DNA of 64,000 nucleotides. Origin: an uncultured Christensenella sp. (GTDB taxonomy: Bacteria; Bacillota; Clostridia; Christensenellales; Borkfalkiaceae). Where the stretch lies: the NCBI GenBank assembly GCA_910577555.1, contig CAJTLF010000011.1, positions 9,164-73,163 of the forward strand, read 5' to 3'. Position numbers and translations under genes: made by a program. This document shows positions 40,546 through 50,207 of the stretch, in pieces (positions within the stretch are counted from its first letter, which is position 1; each line of letters begins with the position of its first letter). The notes below the pieces were generated by a model, which had not been told where the DNA came from, made no database searches, and saw nothing but the letters and a program-made list of their open reading frames with translations.

Positions 40546-42651
40546 ATGAAAAAGCCGTTTTTAAATTTACGAATACCGGTTATTATTGCCTGCTCACTCG
40601 TCTTTGGCGTAGTGGCGGGCTATATTTTCGTCTTTTATAATCTGGATTTCGCATGGCTTTTGGCGGCAGTCCCGCTTTTTCTCGTTCCCGCAATAATTTT
40701 CGCGCTGTTAAAAAAGAAAACTGCTCTCTTAATTTCGCTTATCTGTCTTTTGGTATTCTGTTGCGGTGTCGTAAACTGCTCCGCACGCGCCATATCTTAC
40801 CGCGTTCACGAAGTAAACGACAGCCAAACCCACTATATATGCGGTACGGTCGCCGAAAAATACGAAAGTCCGAACGGCGCGTTTTTAATTTTGGATAACG
40901 CCACGAGCGACAATAAAAAATTAAGCGGCAAAATCCGCGTAGGACTAAAAGAAAATTACGGCGAATATTGCGAAGTCGGCTACAAAATAGAATTTTCGTC
41001 CACTCTCTCGAACTACGACCTGTTTGAAAACGGTAAACTGAATTACTACGCGGAAGACACCGTAAAATACTATTGTTATTCGGTCGGCGGAATAAAATCG
41101 GAATACGGCTTTAACCTTTTCGGACAAATCCGCGGAGCGTTCCGCCGTGCACTGTACGATAATCTCGATAAGGACACGGCGTCCATATGTTACGCGATGC
41201 TAATCGGCGACACCAAGGGCGTTGACGACGCCGCTTTAGACAGCTTCCGTTTCGGCGGCGTAGCGCATATCTTCGCGGTTTCGGGGTTACATATCGGTCT
41301 GGTTTACGGCGTTATTGCTTTCGCAATGAAAAAACTCCGCGCAAATAAATTTTTAAGTGCGGCAATCTGTATAGCCGTTATTCTTCTGTATTCCGCAGTA
41401 TGCGGCTTTACGCTATCGTCGGTACGCGCCGTCATAATGTGCGCTGTCGGCATAATTTCAAATCTTTTTTACGCAAAACGCGATATGCTCAACTCGCTTG
41501 CGGCGGCAGTTTTTATAATTCTTCTCGTAACGCCTTTAAGTCTTTTTTCGGTAGGCTTTCAGCTCTCCGTTTGCGCCGTCGGGGGTATTGGCATATTTTC
41601 TTCGGCAACGGGCAAATTGTTGGGTAAACTCAAAATTATCCCCCGCAAACTCGCAGGCGGAATAGGCGTTACCTTAGGCGCAACGGCGGGAACTTTTCCC
41701 GTATCCCTTTCGTCGTTCGGCTACGTTAGCGGCGCGGGCGTATTGTTAAATATCGTAGTTATCCCGCTCGTCTCCGTTTTCTTTCAGATTATTTTTGCCG
41801 CAACAATTCTCACTGCGTTTATTCCGCAGGTTGGCGCGATACTTCCTTACGCGGTTTTGCCGTTACAAGCCCTGCTCTCCTTTCTTCTTTCCGCAGGCTT
41901 TGAAAACGCACTGATAACGGGTTTCGGCGCAGGCTGGTTTCCGCTATTTTACTGTCTTGCCGCGCTTACAATCTGCGACAAATTTAATTTTAAAGCAATA
42001 CCGCGTGCCGCAACGTTTACTTTAACCGCCGTAATTGCGGTTGCTTTCGTACTTTTAAAAACGTTCACGCCCGTAATCGGACACGAAATAGCTGTTTCGG
42101 CAAACGGTTACGGCGGAGCGGTTATCTTCAAGTCGTCGCGCGGAAAAATTCTCGTCACCACGGAAGGAGTAAACGCCCAACGCACCGTTCAATTTATAAA
42201 CGAAGAATATTCTTCAGCACTTACCGGCGTAATAATTTTAGGCGGCGACGGTTGCGCCACCGTTTACGACCCCGATTGGAAATGCGGCGAAGTTTATATT
42301 TCGGACGAATATCTGCCGTTGCAACCGTATAAGTGCGTAAACTTCAACTATTTAAAAAGATTTACTCTTGACGGAATATCTTTCGTATTTATAGACGGAT
42401 ACACCCTTATTGCCGAATGCGACGGCGTTGGCGTATGCGTAAGCTACGGAGACCTGCCGGAAGTTTATTGCGACCTTTTAATTTCGCGCAATCTCAATTA
42501 CGACGAAAACACTAAAACGCTCATTTGCGAATCCAAAAACACGGCATATTTTTCATTGAAGGGTTACGAATACAACGTGAAAGAATACGGAAGCCTGAAA
42601 TACCGCACGCAAGGCGGCAAACTAAGCTACGAAATTCCGATTAGGCACTGA
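40546..42651 (+). CDS. comEC: ComEC/Rec2-type DNA uptake channel protein
   Basis: This 701-aa polytopic protein has N-terminal spans and a DUF4131/OB-like region (about 20-190). The Competence domain (about 210-480) carries SICYAMLIGDTKGVDDAALDSFRFGGVAHIFAVSGLHIGLVYGVI (key phrase VSGLHIGL) and AVCGFTLSSVRAVIM. The C-terminal domain (about 500-700) sits where a metallo-beta-lactamase fold is expected, but the HxHxDH metal motif is absent. ComEC moves single-stranded DNA into the cell. No comEA or comGA is nearby; ComEC alone is widespread in Clostridia. Confidence 0.93.
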   Translation: MKKPFLNLRIPVIIACSLVFGVVAGYIFVFYNLDFAWLLAAVPLFLVPAIIFALLKKKTALLISLICLLVFCCGVVNCSARAISYRVHEVNDSQTHYICGTVAEKYESPNGAFLILDNATSDNKKLSGKIRVGLKENYGEYCEVGYKIEFSSTLSNYDLFENGKLNYYAEDTVKYYCYSVGGIKSEYGFNLFGQIRGAFRRALYDNLDKDTASICYAMLIGDTKGVDDAALDSFRFGGVAHIFAVSGLHIGLVYGVIAFAMKKLRANKFLSAAICIAVILLYSAVCGFTLSSVRAVIMCAVGIISNLFYAKRDMLNSLAAAVFIILLVTPLSLFSVGFQLSVCAVGGIGIFSSATGKLLGKLKIIPRKLAGGIGVTLGATAGTFPVSLSSFGYVSGAGVLLNIVVIPLVSVFFQIIFAATILTAFIPQVGAILPYAVLPLQALLSFLLSAGFENALITGFGAGWFPLFYCLAALTICDKFNFKAIPRAATFTLTAVIAVAFVLLKTFTPVIGHEIAVSANGYGGAVIFKSSRGKILVTTEGVNAQRTVQFINEEYSSALTGVIILGGDGCATVYDPDWKCGEVYISDEYLPLQPYKCVNFNYLKRFTLDGISFVFIDGYTLIAECDGVGVCVSYGDLPEVYCDLLISRNLNYDENTKTLICESKNTAYFSLKGYEYNVKEYGSLKYRTQGGKLSYEIPIRH

Positions 42652-42660
42652 TTAAAAAAC

Positions 42661-42694
42661 TTGCCCGACCGCAGTTTGCGGTCGGGCAAGTTTT
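42661..42694. terminator. Bidirectional terminator between comEC and rpiB
   Basis: The stem CTTGCCCGACCGCA/TGCGGTCGGGCAAG is followed by six T on the plus strand and lies between convergent genes. Confidence 0.88.
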
Positions 42695-43144
42695 TTATTT
42701 ACAATATTTCTTTTCGATTGCCGTGATTTTATCTACGCGACGCTGATGCCGTCCGCCTTCAAACGGGGTTGAAAGAAAAGTTTCAACTATTTTCAAAGCG
42801 TAACCGTCACCGACGACCTTTTCGCCGAGAGCAATCATATTCGAATCGTTGTGCAACCGCGTAAACTCCGCGCAGTAAGTATCGTGACAGTGCGCGCAAC
42901 GCACCCCCGGCACCTTATTCGCCACTATAGAAACGCCGATACCCGTGGAGCAAACCACGATTCCCCTTTCACACTCTCCGCTCGCCACGCTTTCGGCGGC
43001 GGGCAAAGCAAAATCGGGATAATCGCAACTGTCGAAGGTATCAGTGCCGAAATTTTTAACTTCGTGTCCGAGTTCTTGCAGGCGTGCAATTATCTTGTTT
43101 TTAAGATTGAGCGCGCCGTGGTCGCAGGCAATAGCAATTTTCAT
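42695..43144 (-). CDS. rpiB: Ribose 5-phosphate isomerase B
   Basis: This 149-aa sugar-phosphate isomerase of the RpiB/LacAB family interconverts ribose 5-phosphate and ribulose 5-phosphate. The phosphate-binding start is ACDHGALNLKNKI; the active-site Cys is in GIVVCSTGIGVSIVANKVPGVRCA, and HNDSNMIALG is also conserved. The length is standard. It overlaps the LMW phosphatase gene by 4 bp in the common sua5-LMWPTP-rpiB order. Confidence 0.96.
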   Translation of the reverse strand: MKIAIACDHGALNLKNKIIARLQELGHEVKNFGTDTFDSCDYPDFALPAAESVASGECERGIVVCSTGIGVSIVANKVPGVRCAHCHDTYCAEFTRLHNDSNMIALGEKVVGDGYALKIVETFLSTPFEGGRHQRRVDKITAIEKKYCK

Positions 43145-43596
43145 AAATTTTCGTCCTTATAAGTTTTGATATAGTTTTTAATTATTACGTCGCAGGCACG
43201 CGAAAGGCAGTCGCGCGTCACCCTGTAAGCGTCAAGATTGCAACCGAACGGGTCGGGAACGTCGTAACCGCATACGTCTTTTATACATATCACCCTGCCG
43301 CAACCTTCCAGCATTTTTTTCTGCGTTTCGGTCATACAAATGACGAACGCACTGCTTTCAATCAATTTTTGCGTAAGCTGTCTTGGCGCAAACTTTTCAA
43401 CCGTAATTCCCGCTTCTTCAAGCGCGGTCTTGCTGTTTTCGCTCATAGCTCCGCCCACATCGGCGTGAACGCCGCACGACGCAACGTCCCACCACTTGAT
43501 TTTATTCCGTTTTATCTTCGTCCGCAACAGAAACTCCGCCATAGGACTGCGGCAAGTATTTCCGGTACACACGAACAGAATTTTTTTCCTTTTCAT
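43141..43596 (-). CDS. Low-molecular-weight protein tyrosine phosphatase family protein
   Basis: This 151-aa protein has the P-loop FVCTGNTCRSPMAE at residues 8-21 (C-x5-R) and the general acid region CGYDVPDPFGC. Proteins between Sua5 and RpiB in Firmicutes (YwlE) act as protein arginine phosphatases. The Thr in CTGNTCR, typical of arginine specificity, makes that role likely here. It overlaps both neighbours by 4 bp. Confidence 0.93.
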   Translation of the reverse strand: MKRKKILFVCTGNTCRSPMAEFLLRTKIKRNKIKWWDVASCGVHADVGGAMSENSKTALEEAGITVEKFAPRQLTQKLIESSAFVICMTETQKKMLEGCGRVICIKDVCGYDVPDPFGCNLDAYRVTRDCLSRACDVIIKNYIKTYKDENL

Positions 43597-44591
43597 TTCA
43601 CTTCAGCACAAGCCTTTTTTAATCTGTTTAAAACTCCCGCCATAACTCCGCTCTTGTTCTTCGGTTCTATGGCGATAATTTCCTGCGCTATCTTTTCCCC
43701 TTCGCGCAATCTGGCGTAAAGGTTCGCCGCCATATCTTCGGGCGTTTTACCCAAATTCAGGACGTAATTCACGCCTACCATCTTCGCAACGTGGTCGTCG
43801 CAAAGAATAACGGCTTTAACCCCGTTTCTCATCCTTTGGGTAAAATACTCCATCGCGTCGGAAATTTCTTCATACTTAAAAAGTTTGGTGCGGCAATCGG
43901 GGGAGTAATGCTTATATTTCAGCCCGGGCGAGCGAGCCGTTTCCCCGTCCTTATACTCGTAAACCCCGCACGCGCCCGCAACTTTTTTAATCATTTCGCG
44001 GGTAATAAGTCCGGTGCGAAGTATCACGGGTTCAGGTCCCGTACAGTCCAAAACGGTGCTTTCGATACCGCCCGCAGAAACTCCGCCGTCGAGAATAAGC
44101 TCTATTTTACCGTTCAAATCGGCGTATACGTGACCCGCCGAAGTGGGGCTTACGTGCTTTGAAATATTCGCCGACGGCGCGGCAATGGGCAGATTTACGT
44201 ACTTTAAAAACTTCTGCACGCCTTCGTGCGACGGTATTCGTATGGCTACCGTTGAAAGCCCGCACGAAACCGCAGGGCTTACCGTACCCTTACTTCTATA
44301 AACCATCGTCAGCGGACCGGGCAAATACGCGTCTGCAAGCTTAACCGCGTAATCGGGAATATCTGTAACAAGCTCGGAAATATCGAACCCCCTGTGCACG
44401 TGTACTATAAGCGGGTTGTCGTTCGGTCTGCCCTTGATGGCAAATATATTTTCAACCGCACCCGTATCGTACGCGTTCGCGCCAAGCCCGTAAACGGTTT
44501 CGGTAGGAATGGCAACCGCCCCGCCGCTCAGAATGATATTGCGCGCAAGCTGCAACGAGTTAATATCTATTTTTAAAACCTTGGTTATCAT
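43593..44591 (-). CDS. Threonylcarbamoyl-AMP synthase (Sua5 type)
   Basis: This 332-aa enzyme makes threonylcarbamoyl-AMP for the t6A37 tRNA modification. The YrdC domain (about 1-200) has GGAVAIPTETVYGLGANAYD, KGRPNDNPLIVHV and SANISKHVSPTSAGHV. The C-terminal Sua5 domain (about 225-330) includes RSPGLKYKHYSP, so this is the long Sua5 form and not the short TsaC. Its end is coupled to the phosphatase. Confidence 0.95.
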   Translation of the reverse strand: MITKVLKIDINSLQLARNIILSGGAVAIPTETVYGLGANAYDTGAVENIFAIKGRPNDNPLIVHVHRGFDISELVTDIPDYAVKLADAYLPGPLTMVYRSKGTVSPAVSCGLSTVAIRIPSHEGVQKFLKYVNLPIAAPSANISKHVSPTSAGHVYADLNGKIELILDGGVSAGGIESTVLDCTGPEPVILRTGLITREMIKKVAGACGVYEYKDGETARSPGLKYKHYSPDCRTKLFKYEEISDAMEYFTQRMRNGVKAVILCDDHVAKMVGVNYVLNLGKTPEDMAANLYARLREGEKIAQEIIAIEPKNKSGVMAGVLNRLKKACAEVK

Positions 44592-44599
44592 AATTCAAA

Positions 44600-46054
44600 T
44601 TAAAACGGCGGCTCTTCTTCGGGCGGGGGCGCATCGTCTTCGGTAAGCGGCGGGAACTCGTCCCTGCCCGCCCGCGGCGCGCTCTCGCCTGCCCTGTACT
44701 CCATAGATTCGTTCATTTCGGGATTTACGAATTTGGTCAGCTCGCCCTTGAACCTGAGCGGAATTCTGTCCAAATCGCCGTTTCTGTGCTTTGCTATATT
44801 CAGGAACGCCTGTCCCTTTATTACTTTTCCGCTTGCAATTTCCGCTTCGGTAGCCGTTACGTCCGGTCTGGAAATAAACATAACCATATCGGCGTCCTGC
44901 TCTATCGCACCCGATTCCCTAAGGTCGGAAAGCTGCGGCTCTCCCGACTGGATACGCCGCAACTGCGAAAGCGCGATAACGGGCACGTTCAGCTCTTTAG
45001 CCATTATCTTAAGCTCGCGGGTAATTGCCGCAACTTCCTGCACGCGGTTCTCGTCGCCGCCGCTCTTGCCGCTGGACATAAGCTGGATATAGTCTATCAT
45101 TATAAGGTCAAGCTCGCCGTTATTCTTCGCTTTGATTCTGCGGCACTTGGAAAGTATTTCGGCGGGAGTAATTCTCGACGAGTCGTCAATATTTATACGG
45201 CATTTTCTCAGCCTGTCGAAAGCCTTTGCAAGCTTTTTCCAGTCGTTCTCGTTCAGCTTACCCGCAAGCGCGGCGGACATACTAACTTCCGCGTTGGAGC
45301 ATACGAGCCTTTGGAAAATCTGGGTATAGGGCATTTCGAGCGAAAACACCGCACACACCTTATTTTCAACGACTGCGGCGTGTTCGATAATGTTCATCGA
45401 AAGCGAAGTTTTACCCATACCGGGACGGGCGGCAAGCACTATCAAATCGGACTTCTGCAATCCGTTCGTAACCTTGTCGAAGCGGGTAAAGCCCGTAGGA
45501 ATACCGCGGTAAGCGTCCTTGTTTTTGGCAAGGTTTTCAAACTTTTCACGAACCAAATCCAGTCCGTCGCTCGTCCTTATGTCCTGAACGGTGGAAGTAT
45601 CGTTCACCTGCGAAACGGCGTAAACCTTCTCTTCCGCAAACTGCGTACTTTTTCGCGCGTCGTCGCTCGACTTTGCAAACTCTATAATTTCGCCTGCGGC
45701 GCGTATCAGTTTTCTGTTGGTGCTGTCGCGCTTTACTATATCGTAGTAAAACATATAGTTCGCCGCCGAAGGAGTAATCTGCGTAAGCTCGGTAATATAG
45801 GAAATCCCGCCCGCCTTTTGCAGATTGCCGTCGCTTTCAAGCCTGTCGGATAGCGTTACGAAATCTACGGGTTTTCTCGCGTTGAAGGTCATTTTTATCG
45901 CGGTAAAAATATATTTATGCGAGTCCTGATAAAAATCCGTTTCCGAAAGTCCGTCTAAAACCTCGGGCAATATTTCATTGTCGATAATCATACAGCCCAA
46001 AAGAGCCTGTTCGGCGTCTAAATTATTGGGCATTACGTTATTTTTGTCTGACAT
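44600..46054 (-). CDS. dnaB: Replicative DNA helicase (chromosomal copy)
   Basis: This 484-aa hexameric helicase (DnaC in Bacillus naming) has an N-terminal domain (about 1-110: NNLDAEQALLGCMIIDNEI). The RecA-like domain has Walker A AARPGMGKTSLSMNIIEHAA (about 205), Walker B LDLIMIDYIQLM, ALSQLRR and the arginine-finger region SDLRESGAIEQDADMVMF. The acidic C-terminus (PPLTEDDAPPPEEEPP) is absent from the second copy at 62,158. It lies between pepF and sua5 on the minus strand. Confidence 0.96.
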   Translation of the reverse strand: MSDKNNVMPNNLDAEQALLGCMIIDNEILPEVLDGLSETDFYQDSHKYIFTAIKMTFNARKPVDFVTLSDRLESDGNLQKAGGISYITELTQITPSAANYMFYYDIVKRDSTNRKLIRAAGEIIEFAKSSDDARKSTQFAEEKVYAVSQVNDTSTVQDIRTSDGLDLVREKFENLAKNKDAYRGIPTGFTRFDKVTNGLQKSDLIVLAARPGMGKTSLSMNIIEHAAVVENKVCAVFSLEMPYTQIFQRLVCSNAEVSMSAALAGKLNENDWKKLAKAFDRLRKCRINIDDSSRITPAEILSKCRRIKAKNNGELDLIMIDYIQLMSSGKSGGDENRVQEVAAITRELKIMAKELNVPVIALSQLRRIQSGEPQLSDLRESGAIEQDADMVMFISRPDVTATEAEIASGKVIKGQAFLNIAKHRNGDLDRIPLRFKGELTKFVNPEMNESMEYRAGESAPRAGRDEFPPLTEDDAPPPEEEPPF

Positions 46055-46072
46055 AGTACTTCGTAAATCCGT

Positions 46073-47848
46073 TTAAATATTCATTAACCGCTCAAATTCG
46101 GTCAAAGTTTGTTCAAATTCCGCCATCGCCACTTCAAACGGAGCGGTTTTCGAAAGGTCCACACCCGCAAGCTTCAAAAGCGATACGGGGTCTGTCGACG
46201 CCCCGCCCGAAAGGAATTTAAAGTAGTCCTTTACGGCAGGCTCGCCTTCTTCGAGTATTCTTTTGGCAATATTAATTGCGGCGGTCAATCCCGTAGCGTA
46301 CTTGTATACGTAGAACGAACGGTAAAAATGGGGTATTCTCGCCCACTCGCACGAAATATTGTAATCGTGTTCAATGGCGTCGCCGTAATACTTTTTGCCT
46401 ATACCCGCGTAAAGGTCGCACAAAACTTCTTTCGTGAGCGGCTCTCCCTTTTCGGCAAGCGAATGAGCCTTGCTCTCGAATTCGGCAAACATCGTCTGTC
46501 TGTGCAGAGTCGCGCGGATACTGTCCAGATAATAATTCAGAAGATACTTTTTCAGATTTTCGTCCGTAGCCTGCCTGAGCATATATTTCAAAAGCAGGGT
46601 TTCGTTTACCGTACTCGCAACTTCCGCAACGAAAATTTTATAATCGCTCTTTGCAAACGGCTGGTTCTTCTGCGAGTAATAGGTGTGCAGGGAATGCCCC
46701 ATTTCGTGAGCTATTGTAAATACGTCGGAAAGCGTGGGCGTATAATTGAGCAACACGAACGGGTGTGCCCCGGGAACGCCTATACTGTACGCCCCGCCGC
46801 GCTTGCCTTCGGTCTCTTCCACGTCTACCCAACGCTCTTCATAGCCCTTGCGCAAAAGCTGCAAATACTCTTTTCCGAGCGGCTCAAGCCCTTTAATTAC
46901 CAAATCGTAAGCGTCGTCGTAGGAATATTTCACGCTCACCCCGTCAACTAAGGGCGCGTAAATATCGTAAAAATACTGCTTGTCGTAACCGAGTATTTTC
47001 TTTCTGTCCGCAATATAGCGGTGCATTGCGGGAAGATTATCGTCAACCGCCTTTATTAAATTGTCGTAAACGACCCTGTCAACGTCTTCCTCGAATAAAG
47101 CGTGTTCCAGACAGGAATTATATTTGTAAACCTTGCTTAAAAACACGTCTTTTTTTACGTTTCCGTAATAGACCGAAGTAAGCGTATTGATAAGCCCCGT
47201 ATAAGCGGAGTAATATTTTTCATAGCACTCCCTTCTCTTCTCTCTGTCGTCCGAGTGCAGAATAACGCCGTAAAGCCCGTGGCTCAGTTTGACCTTTTCG
47301 CCTTCCCATTCGATTTCGGGCAAAGGCAAGTCAAGGTTGTCAATCATGGAAAAGCTGTCGTAAAACGCGCCCAGAATTTCACCCGACATACCTATAATTC
47401 TCTCTTCGCTTTCCGAAAGCACGTGCGGCTTACGGGCGATTAACCTTTTTATGGAGTAGTCGTAATCGGAAAATCTCTTGTCGGTCAAAAGCGAATTGAG
47501 ATATTCTTCGGACTGCCCCGCCATTTCAGGCTCGAAAAAGGCAAGCTCGGTGGCGCATTTCGAAGCGAACGCGCTCACCTTAAGGTAGTACGAATTGTAT
47601 TTGGAAACTCCCGCGTCTTCGTCATGGCGCATATGCGCGTATACGTACACCCTTTCGAGAGTATAGTTGAATTTGTCGTTAGCCTTTAAAAACTTTAAAA
47701 GCGTTTCCTTATCGCCCAGCTTTCCCGCATACGCCGAAAAATCAAGACGGGACTGAAGATTTTCAAAATCCTTCTCCCATTCTTCGTCGGAAGGGTAAAT
47801 ATCTTCTATTTTCCATTTGTAACGCTCTTTTACCTGCTCTCTTTTCAT
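46073..47848 (-). CDS. pepF: Oligoendopeptidase F
   Basis: This 591-aa M3B zinc metallopeptidase cleaves medium-length peptides in the cytoplasm. The metal site is HEMGHSLHTYYS (HEXXH) near residue 385, and GAHPFVLLNYTPTLSDVFTIA precedes it. The N-terminal helical half (WKIEDIYPSDEEWEKDF) is typical of PepF. The length is normal. It is followed by dnaB 18 bp later and preceded by the PFL gene with a 9-bp gap. Confidence 0.96.
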   Translation of the reverse strand: MKREQVKERYKWKIEDIYPSDEEWEKDFENLQSRLDFSAYAGKLGDKETLLKFLKANDKFNYTLERVYVYAHMRHDEDAGVSKYNSYYLKVSAFASKCATELAFFEPEMAGQSEEYLNSLLTDKRFSDYDYSIKRLIARKPHVLSESEERIIGMSGEILGAFYDSFSMIDNLDLPLPEIEWEGEKVKLSHGLYGVILHSDDREKRRECYEKYYSAYTGLINTLTSVYYGNVKKDVFLSKVYKYNSCLEHALFEEDVDRVVYDNLIKAVDDNLPAMHRYIADRKKILGYDKQYFYDIYAPLVDGVSVKYSYDDAYDLVIKGLEPLGKEYLQLLRKGYEERWVDVEETEGKRGGAYSIGVPGAHPFVLLNYTPTLSDVFTIAHEMGHSLHTYYSQKNQPFAKSDYKIFVAEVASTVNETLLLKYMLRQATDENLKKYLLNYYLDSIRATLHRQTMFAEFESKAHSLAEKGEPLTKEVLCDLYAGIGKKYYGDAIEHDYNISCEWARIPHFYRSFYVYKYATGLTAAINIAKRILEEGEPAVKDYFKFLSGGASTDPVSLLKLAGVDLSKTAPFEVAMAEFEQTLTEFERLMNI

Positions 47849-47857
47849 TTAAAACTC

Positions 47858-49213
47858 CTAATTTTTATTGGAATGAATGGGCGCGGGAATCAACCCGCCG
47901 CGTGAAATAAATTTTTCCGCGCTCTCGCCGTGAACGGGCATCACGGGCGCGCGCCCGAGTAGTCCGCCGAAATTAACTTCGTCCCCCACCTTTTTATCGG
48001 GTGCGGGAATAATTCGCACGGCGGTAGTTTTATTGTTTATCATACCTATCGCCGCTTCGTCGGCTATTATCGCGCTAAGGGTGCTTGCCGGCGTATCGCC
48101 GGGAACGGCTATCATATCCAGCCCGACCGAACAGACCGCAGTCATCGCTTCGAGCTTATCTATATTGAGAACGCCCTTTTCCGCGGATTCTATCATACCC
48201 GCGTCTTCCGAAACGGGTATAAACGCTCCCGAAAGTCCGCCCACGCGCGAGCTTGCCATTACCCCGCCTTTTTTTACGGCGTCGTTAAGCATTGCAAGAC
48301 AGGCGGTAGAGCCGTGCGTTCCCACTCTTTCAAGCCCCATTTCTTCCAAAATTGCCGCTACGGAATCTCCCCTTGCGGGCGTAGGCGCAAGCGATAAATC
48401 TACTATGCCGAACTCCGCACCCAAACGCTTAGCCGCTTCTCTTGCTATAAGCTGCCCCGCGCGCGTTATTTTAAACGCTGTGCGCTTTATCATTTCCGCA
48501 ACTTCGGAAAGGTTGGCGTCCGGTATGGTTTCCAGAGCGTGCTGAACGACTCCGGGGCCTGAAACGCCCACGTTTATCACCTTTCCGCTCTCGCCTACAC
48601 CGTGGAACGCGCCCGCCATAAACGGATTATCTTCCACCGCGTTGCAAAACACGACCAGCTTCGCACAGCCGAACCCGCCCTTGTCCGCAGTCCTTTCCGC
48701 GGTCTGCTTTATTATTTCGCCCATCAGCTTTACGGCGTCCATATTTATGCCCGACTTTGAAGAGCCGACGTTTATTGAAGAACAGAGCCTGTCCGTCGTT
48801 GCAAGCACTTCGGGAATTGTAGCAATAAATTTCCGTTCGTATTCCGCCATACCCTTATGCACGAGCGCGGAATAGCCGCCTATGAAATCAACCCCTACGG
48901 TCTTCGCCGCATCGTCCAACGCCTTACCTATCAAGGCGGACTTTTCGGGAAAAGACGCGCAAATAAGGCTGGCGGGCGTTACGGAAACGCGCTTGTTTAC
49001 TATGGGAATGCCGTACTCCCTTGCAAGCCCGTCCGCAACCTTTACGATATTTTCGGCAGACTTGCAAATAAAATCGTAAACGGACTTAGCCGTCTTTTCC
49101 GCAGTCCCGCCCATGCAGGGCAACAGCGACAACCCCATCGTCACCGTTCTGATATCGAGATGCTCTCTCTCAATCATATTTATAGTTTCCAGAACTTCGT
49201 TGGTGTTAAACAT
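47858..49213 (-). CDS. PFL family protein (DUF711/UPF0210)
   Basis: This 451-aa protein resembles the pyruvate-formate-lyase fold in DUF711: TVTMGLSLLPCMGGTAEKTAKSVYDFI, SKSGINMDAVKLMGE, VIEVGVSGPGVV-like (here VINVGVSGPGVVQHAL) and GDSVAAILEEMGLERVGTHGSTACLAMLNDAVKKGG. The biochemical role is unknown. The gene is nearly always paired with an ACT-domain gene, as here (10 bp upstream). Confidence 0.94.
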   Translation of the reverse strand: MFNTNEVLETINMIEREHLDIRTVTMGLSLLPCMGGTAEKTAKSVYDFICKSAENIVKVADGLAREYGIPIVNKRVSVTPASLICASFPEKSALIGKALDDAAKTVGVDFIGGYSALVHKGMAEYERKFIATIPEVLATTDRLCSSINVGSSKSGINMDAVKLMGEIIKQTAERTADKGGFGCAKLVVFCNAVEDNPFMAGAFHGVGESGKVINVGVSGPGVVQHALETIPDANLSEVAEMIKRTAFKITRAGQLIAREAAKRLGAEFGIVDLSLAPTPARGDSVAAILEEMGLERVGTHGSTACLAMLNDAVKKGGVMASSRVGGLSGAFIPVSEDAGMIESAEKGVLNIDKLEAMTAVCSVGLDMIAVPGDTPASTLSAIIADEAAIGMINNKTTAVRIIPAPDKKVGDEVNFGGLLGRAPVMPVHGESAEKFISRGGLIPAPIHSNKN

Positions 49214-49223
49214 CTCAAACGCC

Positions 49224-49493
49224 CTATACGCCGTGCATGGCGTTAAATATTTCTTCGTGCTGAACGTGGATAGACATACCTATGCTCTTGCCAAGCCCGT
49301 CGCATTCGTCGGCAAGCGTAGCAAGCTTTACCGTCGCCGCAGATATATCCACGAGCATTATCATAGCAAAATAATCGCTTAGAATCGTCTGGCTTATATC
49401 GAGAATGTTTATATTTCTCTTTTCGAGAAACGCGCTTACCTTCGCTATTATTCCCGTCTTATCCCTGCCCACTACGGTGAGTACTGCACGCAT
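49224..49493 (-). CDS. ACT domain protein (UPF0237)
   Basis: This 89-aa single ACT domain begins RAVLTVVGRDKTGIIAKVSAFL and continues with NINILDISQTILSDYFAMIMLVDI. It probably senses an amino acid and acts with the PFL family protein encoded 10 bp downstream. The ligand is unknown. Confidence 0.95.
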   Translation of the reverse strand: MRAVLTVVGRDKTGIIAKVSAFLEKRNINILDISQTILSDYFAMIMLVDISAATVKLATLADECDGLGKSIGMSIHVQHEEIFNAMHGV

Positions 49494-49509
49494 AGTTTTC
49501 TCCTTAATA

Positions 49510-50199
49510 TCAGTATTTTCCGAAAATCGTAAAGTTGAAAAAAGTATATATCGCCGTGGAAATTCCCTTTGTGGCTATAGACCACTTCGGCACCACCCCA
49601 ACGAGCGCGGAAAGCTCGAAATCTCCGTATTCCCTGCTGTCCGTACTCTTGTTGCGGTTGTCGCCCAACAAAAACATACAGTTTTCCTTTACCACGTGTT
49701 CGTCGTAATTATTTAAAAGCGGCAGATTATATTCGGGAAAAATATACTTGCTCTCGTCAACGGGTTCTCCGTTACGGTACAGCACGCCGCCTTCTATTTT
49801 CACGGTATCCCCGCCCAATGCAACCACGCGCTTTATAATATTCCCGCTCTCTCTCGTGCCGTTTTCAAGGGTAAAGTCGCGGTAAACCACCACCACGTCG
49901 CCGTACTGCGGTTGCGCCCATTTATTAACGTAAATAAAATCGCCGCCCGGCTCGCTCTCTCTCACCGCCCCGTTAAAGTTTGGTTGCATAGAGATATTCA
50001 CCACGTATATGCCCGTATAAAAGCAGTTAAAAACCAACTCTATGGCAACCACGGCAATAAACGCGATTAATATAAAGTTGAGAACTGCGTTCGCTACGCC
50101 GTTTCTCTTTTTTGCGTAAAGACATTCGCCCGCGCGGTATAACTCCGCCGTGGTTTCTTCGCCTGATTTAAAGTTGTAACCGTTCTCGCCGTCCGTCAT
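49510..50199 (-). CDS. lepB: Signal peptidase I
   Basis: This protein of about 229 aa has one membrane segment (about 40-65: FILIAFIAVVAIELVFNCFY). The catalytic Ser is in VNISMQPNF, the Lys in NIIKRVVALGGDTVKIEGG and box E in FLLGDNRNKSTDSREYG. It removes signal peptides on the outer face of the membrane. I start at the ATG at 50199 because AAGGGG lies 4 bases upstream; a TTG at 50217 is less likely. It overlaps no gene and follows the alpha/beta hydrolase gene by 8 bp. Confidence 0.94.
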   Translation of the reverse strand: MTDGENGYNFKSGEETTAELYRAGECLYAKKRNGVANAVLNFILIAFIAVVAIELVFNCFYTGIYVVNISMQPNFNGAVRESEPGGDFIYVNKWAQPQYGDVVVVYRDFTLENGTRESGNIIKRVVALGGDTVKIEGGVLYRNGEPVDESKYIFPEYNLPLLNNYDEHVVKENCMFLLGDNRNKSTDSREYGDFELSALVGVVPKWSIATKGISTAIYTFFNFTIFGKY

Positions 50200-50207
50200 T
50201 TTACCCC

